Source of the DNA: Candidatus Sulfotelmatobacter sp.
GTDB taxonomy: Bacteria; Acidobacteriota; Terriglobia; Terriglobales; Acidobacteriaceae
Assembly (NCBI GenBank): GCA_030041215.1
Contig: JASHOH010000157.1
Location: 1-34,737 of the forward strand
Direction of reading: 5' to 3'
Length of the DNA stretch: 34,737 nucleotides
Shown here: in pieces, positions 24,591 to 32,679 of the stretch
Layout of the letters: every line of letters starts with the position of its first letter
Position numbering within the stretch: position 1 is the stretch's first letter
The notes under the pieces: model-generated
What the model saw: the letters and a program-made list of their open reading frames with translations, nothing else
Databases searched by the model: none
Told to the model about the DNA's origin: nothing
Program-made: the position numbers and the translations under genes

Positions 24591-25598
24591 GTGCCGATTT
24601 CCCAGAAATGCAACATGATCTACGCCGATCAGCGTTGGATTGGAAACCACGGCATCGGCCGTTTTGCCCGGCACGTACTTGCAGAGCTTGACTATCATCC
24701 GGTTTCGATCACGTCGAATCCGGCCGCGCCGTCGGACTCTCTGCGGCTGTCGCTCGCGCTCAGGAATTTAACTCCCGGTGACCTGTTCTTTTCGCCCGGC
24801 TACAACACACCTCTGTTTTGCCCGGCACCATTCGTGTTTGCCATTCATGACCTGGGCCACGTTTTTTGTCCCGAGAACAGCAACCCGATCATACGGTTGT
24901 ACTACGCGACAATTATGAAGCGCGCCTGCCGACGTGCCGCTAAGATTCTCACTGTTTCGGAGTTCACCAAGACACAAATCATAGACTGGTCTCGAGTGCC
25001 GCCAGAGAAAGTTATCAACGTCGGCTGTGGAGTTGATCCTGCATATCAACCACAGGGAGACGTATATGGCATGCCGTTTTCCTATCTGCTGTGCGTTAGC
25101 AACCGCAAAAAGCACAAGAACGAGTTTCGAGTTGTAGAAGCTTTTGCCAAAGCTGAATTGGACGACCAGATCCATCTTGTGTTCACTGGCGAACCAACGG
25201 CTGGGCTCATGAATTGGGCGGAACGCCAGCACATCAAATCACGCATTGACTTTGTTGGCGAGGTTCCGGAAGCGCGATTGCCATCGCTGTATCGGGGAGC
25301 TCTGGCGCTGATCTTTCCGTCCCTTTATGAGGGATTCGGCCTGCCGGTGCTGGAAGCGATGGCTTGCGGCACACCGGTTGTAACCTCGAACGTCACTGCC
25401 CTGCCAGAACTGGCCGGAGACGCTGCCCTGCTGGTGGACCCCACTTCGATTCATGAGACATCTGCTGCGATGTGGAATGTTACCATTGACAACTCAGTAC
25501 GCATACGCCTGAGGGAAAAAGGAGTCGCGAGGGCCACGAACTTCACGTGGCAGAGAACGTGCGAGCGAATCCGACAAATCCTGGATTGTGGGGGCTGA
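24591..25598 (+). CDS. GT4-family (glycosyltransferase family 1 domain) glycosyltransferase
   Basis: 335 aa, GTG start at 24591; the ATG at 24615 is an alternative. A GT-B enzyme: the N-terminal acceptor half (GNHGIGRFARHVL; FVFAIHDLGHVF) is followed by the donor half (YLLCVSNRKKHKNEFRVVEAF). The EX7E retaining motif EGFGLPVLE is intact near residue 246, and ACGTPVVTSNVTALPELAG follows, as in mannosyl/rhamnosyl transferases related to WbaZ and MtfA. It is cytoplasmic or membrane-associated and should extend the repeat unit. It lies 35 bases after the export gene and directly abuts the following methyltransferase, so the three are probably one transcript. Confidence 0.93.
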   Translation: MPISQKCNMIYADQRWIGNHGIGRFARHVLAELDYHPVSITSNPAAPSDSLRLSLALRNLTPGDLFFSPGYNTPLFCPAPFVFAIHDLGHVFCPENSNPIIRLYYATIMKRACRRAAKILTVSEFTKTQIIDWSRVPPEKVINVGCGVDPAYQPQGDVYGMPFSYLLCVSNRKKHKNEFRVVEAFAKAELDDQIHLVFTGEPTAGLMNWAERQHIKSRIDFVGEVPEARLPSLYRGALALIFPSLYEGFGLPVLEAMACGTPVVTSNVTALPELAGDAALLVDPTSIHETSAAMWNVTIDNSVRIRLREKGVARATNFTWQRTCERIRQILDCGG

Positions 25599-26327
25599 AT
25601 GCCCGTTTCCTACGACCTCACGACTAACTTTCCCGGGTGGGCCGGGGCTCCGGCTCTTTTCGAATCCGTCATTACCGAACACGGCTGCAGACGGATTCTT
25701 GAGATCGGAGCGGGCTCAAATCCGACGCTTCCTTCCGAGTTCGTTAAATCGAAAAACCTATCGTATGTCATAAGCGATTCTAACGCCGTGGAACTGCGCA
25801 AAACGAACACCGGCTTCGAGAAATTGGTCCTTGATCTTTCAGCCAAGGCAATCAATCCCTCGTTGTCTGAGAGCTTCGATTGTGTAATGTCGCGCATGGT
25901 TTCGGAACACATCAGCAACGGCGCTCAATACCACCGCAATATTTACAACATACTCCACCCCGGAGGCATTTCGGCCCACTGTTTCTCTACACTATGGAAT
26001 CTTCCGTTGGCAGCCAACCGATTCTTGCCGGAGGACGTGGGGAGTGTTCTCCAAAGCATCTTTTCGCCACGGGACGAACTTCATGGCAAGTTCAAAGCCT
26101 ACTACAGTTGGAGTCGTGGGCCGACCCCATCTATGCTCCGCCGGTTTGAGAACATAGGATTCGAGGTAATCGAATACGTTGGCTACTTTGGCCACAACTA
26201 CTATCTGCGTATTCCATGGCTGCATCGACTGGAGTTGCAAAAGGCCAAACTGTTGTTGCGGTATCCAATTCCACAGTTCTGCAGTTATGCAATGTTAGTC
26301 GTTCGAAAACCCAAGAGCTCCTCATAG
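25599..26327 (+). CDS. SAM-dependent methyltransferase (class I)
   Basis: 242 aa; its ATG follows the TGA of the glycosyltransferase with no gap, so translation is coupled. The SAM-binding motif I is ILEIGAGSNP (~30-39). Motif II is YVISDSNAVELRK, with the acidic residue for ribose binding, and the later SFDCVMSRMVSEHI and ILHPGGISAH match motifs IV-VI. The C-terminal ~90 residues (RRFENIGFEVIEYVGYFGHNYYLR) are strand-rich and specific to this group. In a polysaccharide locus a sugar O-methyltransferase or chain-terminating methylase is likely (inference); the acceptor is not visible. A gap of about 190 bases follows. Confidence 0.87.
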   Translation: MPVSYDLTTNFPGWAGAPALFESVITEHGCRRILEIGAGSNPTLPSEFVKSKNLSYVISDSNAVELRKTNTGFEKLVLDLSAKAINPSLSESFDCVMSRMVSEHISNGAQYHRNIYNILHPGGISAHCFSTLWNLPLAANRFLPEDVGSVLQSIFSPRDELHGKFKAYYSWSRGPTPSMLRRFENIGFEVIEYVGYFGHNYYLRIPWLHRLELQKAKLLLRYPIPQFCSYAMLVVRKPKSSS

Positions 26328-26515
26328 CCGATTGCGAAGTGCAGCCGAATACTTCGTAGGGCTGTTCGAGAGAAGGATCGGAGATTATCGGCTATACTGA
26401 TTTTTTCGGGCAGAACTATGCCTAGGAGTGCTCTGGCTACACGGGCCAAACCCTAGAGGAGCAAGGTGCGGTTGAAAAACCCGGAACTACAGCTTTGGCC
26501 AGACGCCGCAGAATT

Positions 26516-27871
26516 ATGCCAAGCACGGAACCGATTCCGACCAATCCGCGCCCGCTGAAGTTCAAGTGGTTGCGGGACAACCTCGTCTCTCCCTATGGGC
26601 TGGCGTTGATTTCGTACTTGTTTTTCCTGGCGGCGTGTCTTATACCACCCTCCGTCTACACCTACTTCATGCAAGAACCGGATTTGATGTTCTTGGATCC
26701 ACCAACGATTTTGTTCTATACGCTTTGTGTGTTGAGTTTCTTGGGCGGGGCGTGGCTTATAGGCTGGATGTTTCCCTGCTCGTTTGTCAACCGCAAGCTT
26801 GAGACTCGAATTTGGGCCACGTTGTTTTTAGTGGTTCCGCTGGCGATGGGGATAGCGGCCACGTTAGCGACTGTTGTCTTCTTGATTCTCCAACATCCGG
26901 ACGCGATTATTCTGCTCTTCGCCCAACAAGGCTCACAAGTAAAAGATACCGTCACGTTGGAGTCTGCTGGTAGCCTTCTCATTGCTCCAATCGTCCTCGC
27001 GGCGATTATTTGGTGGGCGTATTGGCGTTCCTTCGATTTCGGACTCCGAGGATGGAAAAAGGGACTGGTCAGATTCGCATTAACCGTTGCTGTCTTGTCG
27101 GAATTCGCTATCGCCACGCTTCTCTTGAGTCGTGGGATATTGATGATGGCAGCTTTTGGCCTCGCGATTCTATATACGGTCCGAAAATGCGCGAAAAATG
27201 CGGTTAGCTTCAGATTTGTGCTCGGATTTGGAATATCAATTGCAACCTGCGTCATTCTCTTGTTTTTCTCTTTTTCTTTCTTGCGCGGAACGTCCAGTTT
27301 AGACATTCTGGTTCGCGTATTCCTTGGATATACGGTGGCAGCCTACAACCGGCTTGCGGCAGTAGTGAATGGAAATCTACGGTACCCGTTCGCGGGTCGG
27401 GGCCTGTACCTCAGTGGTTTCGTTTCATTCAGTCATGCGTTGAATCGAGTGGTGCCGCTCGCAAGTGTGATGAATTGGCCTGATATTCTGGACGTGTGGG
27501 GTTCAGAGTTTGGGGCGGTCACACGTTCTGGCCTGGATGGCAACTTGATTTTGTCAGGCACCTTCGGTTACATCTTCTCGGACCTGGGATGGTTTTCTTT
27601 TCCATTTGTTTTTGGCTACGGCATGCTTTATGGGGTGGCCTGGAACTGGATCAAGCGCGGGAAAATTCTCGGAATCGTACTGTATCCCTCCTTCGCATTT
27701 TCCGCCCTGCTTTGGATCGGAACCAATAGCTTGCTGGATTCTTCGCAGGCGTTGCTATTGGCTACTGCATGCTTCCTGGCTTTCTGTGAGTTCCTGCTCG
27801 TCAGGTCTAAGGCAAGGAAGGGCGCGGGTTATGAGCCGATATTTGCTGGCCGTGAGGCCCCCGGTCAATGA
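26516..27871 (+). CDS. Wzy-like O-antigen/exopolysaccharide polymerase
   Basis: 451 aa from the ATG at 26516; a TTG at 26495 would add seven residues, and neither has a good ribosome site. The protein is almost wholly hydrophobic, with about ten to eleven membrane helices and a sizeable periplasmic loop (~275-345, FLRGTSSLDILVRVFLGYTVAAYNRLAAVV). This is the design of Wzy polymerases and oligosaccharide-repeat polymerases, which share little sequence. By eye the DNA looks less GC-rich than its neighbours, as is usual for wzy genes (not computed). The stop overlaps the start of the next glycosyltransferase by four bases. It should join flipped repeat units on the periplasmic side. Confidence 0.8.
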   Translation: MPSTEPIPTNPRPLKFKWLRDNLVSPYGLALISYLFFLAACLIPPSVYTYFMQEPDLMFLDPPTILFYTLCVLSFLGGAWLIGWMFPCSFVNRKLETRIWATLFLVVPLAMGIAATLATVVFLILQHPDAIILLFAQQGSQVKDTVTLESAGSLLIAPIVLAAIIWWAYWRSFDFGLRGWKKGLVRFALTVAVLSEFAIATLLLSRGILMMAAFGLAILYTVRKCAKNAVSFRFVLGFGISIATCVILLFFSFSFLRGTSSLDILVRVFLGYTVAAYNRLAAVVNGNLRYPFAGRGLYLSGFVSFSHALNRVVPLASVMNWPDILDVWGSEFGAVTRSGLDGNLILSGTFGYIFSDLGWFSFPFVFGYGMLYGVAWNWIKRGKILGIVLYPSFAFSALLWIGTNSLLDSSQALLLATACFLAFCEFLLVRSKARKGAGYEPIFAGREAPGQ

Positions 27872-28956
27872 CAGAAGCTGGGTCGCTTGGTGTGAAGCTC
27901 CCCACTCTGGATGGCAGCGTGGTCCCGATTCGCAAGCTATTTTCCGTGTGTATTCCCGCATACAATCGGGCCGGCTGCCTGAAAAGCCTTCTGGATTCAA
28001 TTCTGAATCAGGACTTCCGCGATTTCGAAGTCGTCATCTGCGAAGATAGGTCCCCGGAACGCGAACAAATTCGCGCCATCGTTTGCGAGTATCAGTCGCG
28101 ATACCCGGGCATCATCCGCTATTTCGAGAACGACGAAAATTTGGGCTACGACGGAAACGTTCGCCGGCTTGTAGAAAGGGCATCAGGCGAATTCTGCTTT
28201 TTTATGGGCAACGACGACATCATGTGCGCGGGTGCACTCGAGAATACCGCTGCCGTCATCTGCCGTCATCCAAACGTCGGGCTCGTGTTGAAAAGTTATG
28301 GTTGGTTTGACGAGGTCCCTGAACGAGTAAATCAGGAAATCCGCTGGTTTAAGGAGGAGAAGGAGATTCCGGCGGGCATTCCAGCCATACGCTTTGCTTT
28401 TCGGAGGTCCGGTGTTCTCTCCGGTTACGTGGTACATCGAAACAGCGCGCTGCAGGCGGCCACGGATAAGTTCGATGGCACGCTTTACTACCAGATGCAT
28501 CTTACGGCCACCGTTCTCATCGATAAGCCGGCAGTCTGCACTCCCAAAGTTCTGATACTGTGCCGGGGCAACGGATCACCCGACTTCGGGCACAGCGCAA
28601 AGGAGAAGGGAAAATTTGTACCTGGAAGGTATACTCCCCAGGCTCGCCTCAATATGGTGGGCGGAGCTCTCTCGATCATTCGCAATTTGAAAGAAACCCG
28701 GGGAATTGACGTCGTGGAGGATGTTATTCACGATTATGCGAACTATTTTTATCCCTACATCAAGGACCAGCTGGACCTTCCGTTCGACCAGTACTATCAG
28801 CTCTATAGGGCTTATGGACGCATGGGATTTGCCCGCTATCCGCTCTTCCACCTGTACTTTCTGCTTGCCTACATGCTGGGGGAAAAGAGATTCGACGCTT
28901 TGGCTGCGTTCATACGCGGCAGGCTGGGACGCAGTCCCCGATTCGGAACATGGTAG
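27868..28956 (+). CDS. GT2-family glycosyltransferase (soluble)
   Basis: 362 aa, starting within the ATGA overlap with the polymerase. The GT-A fold is recognised by LFSVCIPAYNRAGCLKSLLD (~24-43), VVICEDRSPERE for nucleotide binding, and FFMGNDDIM as the DxD equivalent (~110-118). The C-terminal half is helical, without clear membrane segments (DVIHDYANYFYPYIKDQL; YRAYGRMGFARYPLF), and resembles O-antigen sugar transferases of the WbyL/WfgS kind. It should add one sugar on the cytoplasmic face. Its stop lies only four bases from the stop of the convergent minus-strand glycosyltransferase. Confidence 0.9.
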   Translation: MTEAGSLGVKLPTLDGSVVPIRKLFSVCIPAYNRAGCLKSLLDSILNQDFRDFEVVICEDRSPEREQIRAIVCEYQSRYPGIIRYFENDENLGYDGNVRRLVERASGEFCFFMGNDDIMCAGALENTAAVICRHPNVGLVLKSYGWFDEVPERVNQEIRWFKEEKEIPAGIPAIRFAFRRSGVLSGYVVHRNSALQAATDKFDGTLYYQMHLTATVLIDKPAVCTPKVLILCRGNGSPDFGHSAKEKGKFVPGRYTPQARLNMVGGALSIIRNLKETRGIDVVEDVIHDYANYFYPYIKDQLDLPFDQYYQLYRAYGRMGFARYPLFHLYFLLAYMLGEKRFDALAAFIRGRLGRSPRFGTW

Positions 28957-28960
28957 TTGC

Positions 28961-29893
28961 TTAGGAGGTCTTCCGGGCACGAGTATCGCAGACAACACCT
29001 TGATTGAGGAATGTTTCAAGGTCGTTTCGTTTTCCCATTCTTCCGGTTAAGCCGTCCCAGGTTCCGAGCAGGAAGCTGCGGAACTTCAGGGCGCGCTCCT
29101 GCTCGCCAATGAAGCACTTAGTGGTCTCCCGCAGGGAGTCATACATGGATTGCAAAACCCAAAGGGGAAACCTCCGAAAGTACTTGCGGTAGAGAACAAG
29201 GCGGTTGCGCGACATGTAATAACGCCTGGTCGCGCTGTGATGCGTCGGTCGAAAGCTAAATCCCAGAAAGCGAAGAGCCCTCCTGGCATGACCGGCGGCA
29301 TGTAACAGTACTGCATCTCTTGAGTCAGCGACCAGGTAGCCAGCGGCACGGATGCGGAAGCAGTACTCGAAATCCACGCAGTCTATAAAATACTCAGAGG
29401 CAAAATATCCGATCTTGTCGAAAATCCATGATGGCAGCAACTGTCCGGAAGTAATCGATACCACGGGACCCCCATCTTTGGCGCGCCGTACCCGTGGTTC
29501 GTTGCCGGTCTCTGGATCCACATACTTTGGATGAATCGATGCGACACGCTCCCGATCGCGATGTGACTCCCATGCGGCAAACATGTGGGCGATGAAACCA
29601 TCGGTGATGGTACTATCCTGATCGAATAGAATCACCCAAGAGTAGCCTTTACTCCTGGCCCAGCGCACGCCCTGATTCAGCGCCTCCGCAATTCCCAGGT
29701 TTTCTCTGTTTTCGATGAGTTGATATCCGAGGCTTTGGCTTGCCGTCCGTATGGGACCGATCTCGTCGGCGTTCGAGCCATTGTCGACTACGACCATGGC
29801 GTGCACCTGGGCGAGAATCTTCGATAATTTTTCAAGCGTGCTGCCGCTGGGATGATACGTGACCACCACAGCGCAAACAGATTGCGCTGTCAT
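28961..29893 (-). CDS. GT2-family glycosyltransferase, rhamnosyltransferase-like
   Basis: 310 aa from the ATG at 29893, which follows AGGCAAAA; a GTG at 29929 would add twelve residues. The opening VCAVVVTYHPSGSTLEKL, then VVVDNGSNADE, and the motif ILFDQDSTITDGF (~88-100) are typical of the RfbF/WbbL-like rhamnosyltransferase branch of GT2, where DQDS replaces a plain DxD. CVDFEYCFRIRAAGY carries the later acidic residues. The C-terminus (RRYYMSRNRLVLYRKYF) is basic and helical, fitting membrane contact. Rhamnose as donor is only suggested by family. It is the last gene of a minus-strand block with a flippase and a methyltransferase. Confidence 0.9.
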   Translation of the reverse strand: MTAQSVCAVVVTYHPSGSTLEKLSKILAQVHAMVVVDNGSNADEIGPIRTASQSLGYQLIENRENLGIAEALNQGVRWARSKGYSWVILFDQDSTITDGFIAHMFAAWESHRDRERVASIHPKYVDPETGNEPRVRRAKDGGPVVSITSGQLLPSWIFDKIGYFASEYFIDCVDFEYCFRIRAAGYLVADSRDAVLLHAAGHARRALRFLGFSFRPTHHSATRRYYMSRNRLVLYRKYFRRFPLWVLQSMYDSLRETTKCFIGEQERALKFRSFLLGTWDGLTGRMGKRNDLETFLNQGVVCDTRARKTS

Positions 29894-29962
29894 TTTTGCC
29901 TGTTCCCGCCTGGGGCTGTATGGCGTCACGGTGAGTACATGAGGGGCAATGAGCAGGAATAT

Positions 29963-30682
29963 CTATGCGTTTCTAGAGCTATCAAACGTCACATTGCCTA
30001 ATCCAAGCTTTCTTTTGACTCGAGCTGTCAACTTCTCAAACGAGCCACCCATTTCGGGGCCAAATTTCTTGGTGTGCGTGCCGCGCTCAAACACTACAAC
30101 ACTGTCATAGAAATGCATGGACAACGTAGAAGCGGTAAATTCGGTGGGCGGCAAGAGGCCACGACTGTGATCGGCATTCAACTCGTCGATCAGATTCTTG
30201 CACAGCTCGATGAACGTGGACGGCTTGCGCAACCCTCCCTCAAACTCATCCCAATAGGCAGTATGCAGATCCTCCACCAGGTAGATGCCGTTCTTCGGCA
30301 TTCGAGGGTACAGGAACTTGAACGTTGCGGTGATGTGGCTCATGGCATGGCTGCCATCGTCAATCACGATGTCGGGTGTGCCCACTTCATCGATCACTCG
30401 CTGGAGGAACTCGCAGTCCTGTTGCGGCCCAATGTAAATTTCGACCTGGTCTTCTTCGAACTTTTTGCATGCGGGATTAATGTCGATACCGACGATTCGG
30501 GCGTGGGGACCAAAATAGCGCTTCCACATTTGAAGAGACCCACCAAGTCCGCAGCCGACTTCAATGACGGTGACCGACTTGTAGACGAAATCGTTGAAAT
30601 GGCGTTCGTAGATGGGGAAATAGTGCTTCCACTTTTGGATAACCCTTTTGTCGTTCGTGAGGAAGTCAGACCAAAGTGTCAT
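29963..30682 (-). CDS. SAM-dependent O-methyltransferase, MycE/TylF-like
   Basis: 239 aa from the ATG at 30682, whose ATGA overlaps the flippase stop. The frame is open for another 57 codons upstream, but those lie wholly inside the flippase gene. Motif I is VIEVGCGLGGSL, then IVGIDINPACKKF. The stretch IVIDDGSHAMSHI followed by YLVEDLHTAYW is characteristic of MycE-like macrolide-sugar O-methyltransferases, where the Asp-Asp and Glu-Asp residues bind Mg2+. By analogy it would methylate a sugar hydroxyl in the repeat unit. The C-terminus (KKFGPEMGGSFEKLTARVKRK) is basic. It is co-translated with the flippase and followed by the rhamnosyltransferase-like gene. Confidence 0.86.
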   Translation of the reverse strand: MTLWSDFLTNDKRVIQKWKHYFPIYERHFNDFVYKSVTVIEVGCGLGGSLQMWKRYFGPHARIVGIDINPACKKFEEDQVEIYIGPQQDCEFLQRVIDEVGTPDIVIDDGSHAMSHITATFKFLYPRMPKNGIYLVEDLHTAYWDEFEGGLRKPSTFIELCKNLIDELNADHSRGLLPPTEFTASTLSMHFYDSVVVFERGTHTKKFGPEMGGSFEKLTARVKRKLGLGNVTFDSSRNA

Positions 30683-32361
30683 GCCCACCATCGCAACCCA
30701 GAATTTGAAAGTAACAAAAATCCGCTTCTGAGTCGACGCCCCAAATAGACCCTCTCCTCGCCATTCAGTCCTGCATACCATGCGAATGCAAGAGTACTGA
30801 GCCCCCAAACCACCGCCAATGCAGGAGTAACACTCGCCCGGGCAGTCTGCCACCAGAAGGGAAGAAGCAGGAGAGACGGAATTGCTATGCTTGCTGGCCG
30901 CAGGAGCCCTTTCAAGAATAGCCGCGAACGAGAGATTGCCAGAGTTTTGTAGGTGAAATGCATGCTGAATGAAAAATGCAGGCCAACGCTGACGAACGAA
31001 CCGAGCACGGTGCCGAGCGCCACTCCAATCGCGCCAATGCGGCTTGCCAGATAGATACTACTGGCCAGATTCACGATGGCTTCCGCTACCGCCGCCGCGG
31101 TAGCCGGTGCTTGCCTGTCTGTAGCAGCAATCATTGTTGCATAGGGCGCGCACAGGTTGCGAATGATGTTCGCGAAAACCAGAATCCTGAGATATTTGAT
31201 GGTTGCGAATGCGTAGGATGAGCCCACCCACAGACGCAGAAGGGAAAAACCGCAAACGATCAGCGGTAGCCCGGTGAGAAACAGCATGATCGAGATATAG
31301 CGAGTCGCTTTCGCCAGCAGGTCTCCCATTTCGAAAGCAGAACGCTTTGTGCTGAGAGCCGAAGAAGCGGGCATAAGAGGTCCCATCATTGAGCCGATGA
31401 TGGACAAAGCGAAAGTGGTTGGGAGCGTCGCAATGGAATAGTAGGCAGTTTGGACATAGTCATAATGGCCCACGATTGTCACATCGAGTCCCATAATGCA
31501 CAACATGGCGATGATCGAGATCGACTGCAAGGAACAATAACGAGCCACGTTTTTGAGAACCGGATACTCCACAGAACGAAGCGACACCCGGATATATCCC
31601 GCCTTCATACGCCACGCGGCAATCTGTAGTAAACCCGTGATCACATTCACAAGCGCCGCGGCGATTCCCATATCGGCGAGAGTGCCGTGGAAAGTGACAA
31701 CCAAGATGACGATGACGGCGAATAGGACGCGGCTGACGACAGCAACTGCCATCGGGATCCGATAGCGCTGAAGACCCAGAAAAACGGCAGCGTAAACGCT
31801 GCACACAAGGCCCACCGACATCGACGTGCCCAGCAGCAATACGCTCAGCCGCACATCGTGGTAAAGGCTGGCTGGCATCGTCCCGAATAACAACGGTACC
31901 TGCCAGGAGAGTGCGAGCGTAAGAACCACTCCCAGCGTCCCTGTAAGAAGCATCAACGCTAAACCGGCACTGGCATGTCGTGACGCTCCAGCATTATCGC
32001 CCCGAGATTCATATTCGGCCACGAACTTGGAGACGCCGAGTTGTATGCCAAGATCCAGGTAGGACACATACGCCGCAAGTTGCAGGATCAGTACCCAGGC
32101 GGCGTACGTCGTCACCGGCAAGCGATGGGTCAGATAGGCGGGCAGCACCAGAGCGACCAGCGACACCACCAAAACCCGCGCCAGGCTGGCCACGATATTA
32201 CGGGCAATAGTGGCGGTGAAACCGCTCGCCTCCGGTTGAGCTTGTTCTGGCAAATCGCGAACTACAGGAGAGATTTGACCCACGCTTTCGACTCTCGACC
32301 AAATACCACAGGCTTCAAAAGAAGGTGAGATTTCCTTTGCCCCTTCCTCAGCCCTGGACAC
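30679..32361 (-). CDS. Wzx-like polysaccharide flippase (MOP superfamily)
   Basis: 560 aa, GTG start at 32361. After ~48 mostly polar residues there are about 12-14 membrane helices, starting at NIVASLARVLVVSLVALVLPAYL. The segment YVSYLDLGIQLGVSKFVAEY after the second helix is the well-known MOP/Wzx signature, and LRLWVGSSYAFATIKYLRIL marks the middle region. It should flip the lipid-linked repeat unit to the periplasmic side. The N-terminal extension is longer than usual and the start lacks a clear ribosome site, so an internal start around residue 27 is possible. It is first in a block of three minus-strand genes. Confidence 0.9.
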   Translation of the reverse strand: MSRAEEGAKEISPSFEACGIWSRVESVGQISPVVRDLPEQAQPEASGFTATIARNIVASLARVLVVSLVALVLPAYLTHRLPVTTYAAWVLILQLAAYVSYLDLGIQLGVSKFVAEYESRGDNAGASRHASAGLALMLLTGTLGVVLTLALSWQVPLLFGTMPASLYHDVRLSVLLLGTSMSVGLVCSVYAAVFLGLQRYRIPMAVAVVSRVLFAVIVILVVTFHGTLADMGIAAALVNVITGLLQIAAWRMKAGYIRVSLRSVEYPVLKNVARYCSLQSISIIAMLCIMGLDVTIVGHYDYVQTAYYSIATLPTTFALSIIGSMMGPLMPASSALSTKRSAFEMGDLLAKATRYISIMLFLTGLPLIVCGFSLLRLWVGSSYAFATIKYLRILVFANIIRNLCAPYATMIAATDRQAPATAAAVAEAIVNLASSIYLASRIGAIGVALGTVLGSFVSVGLHFSFSMHFTYKTLAISRSRLFLKGLLRPASIAIPSLLLLPFWWQTARASVTPALAVVWGLSTLAFAWYAGLNGEERVYLGRRLRSGFLLLSNSGLRWWA

Positions 32362-32679
32362 TTTTTAGAGAATACACTAAGGACTGACGATTTCGCCTTT
32401 TGCTGCGATAGTGGACTGCTTTGAATTTTTATCCTGTCGGAACACTACGGACGAAAAGATGAACACTGGGTATATGCCACTATTGCAGATTCTTGGCTTT
32501 TTAGACCACTGCGTCTGTGACCTCAATTTGCGCGCTAATGATCCGCAACCAGCGCTTGCTCCCCCCACTGTTGCAGCAAAAGTGATGCTCTGATTTAGGC
32601 AGGGATTCGCCTGCCGGCCGGGTTTTGGTTAGAATGAATTTGTTGTGTCAATGACAGCAGTAAATGGGGATCTAGGACA
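32362..32679. other. divergent intergenic region, 318 bases
   Basis: It lies between the flippase (minus) and the alkaline-phosphatase-superfamily gene (plus). Short open frames here (32377-32568 minus, 32411-32593 plus) lack ribosome sites and recognisable features. One perfect inverted repeat, GGCAGG-gattcg-CCTGCC (32598-32615), is followed by GGCCGGGTTTTGG and TAGAAT (32630-32635), a possible -10 without a good -35. I see nothing else in it. Confidence 0.45.

Noticed and set aside
30074-30748. 224-codon plus-strand frame
   Set aside because: Antisense to the MycE-like methyltransferase; no motifs.
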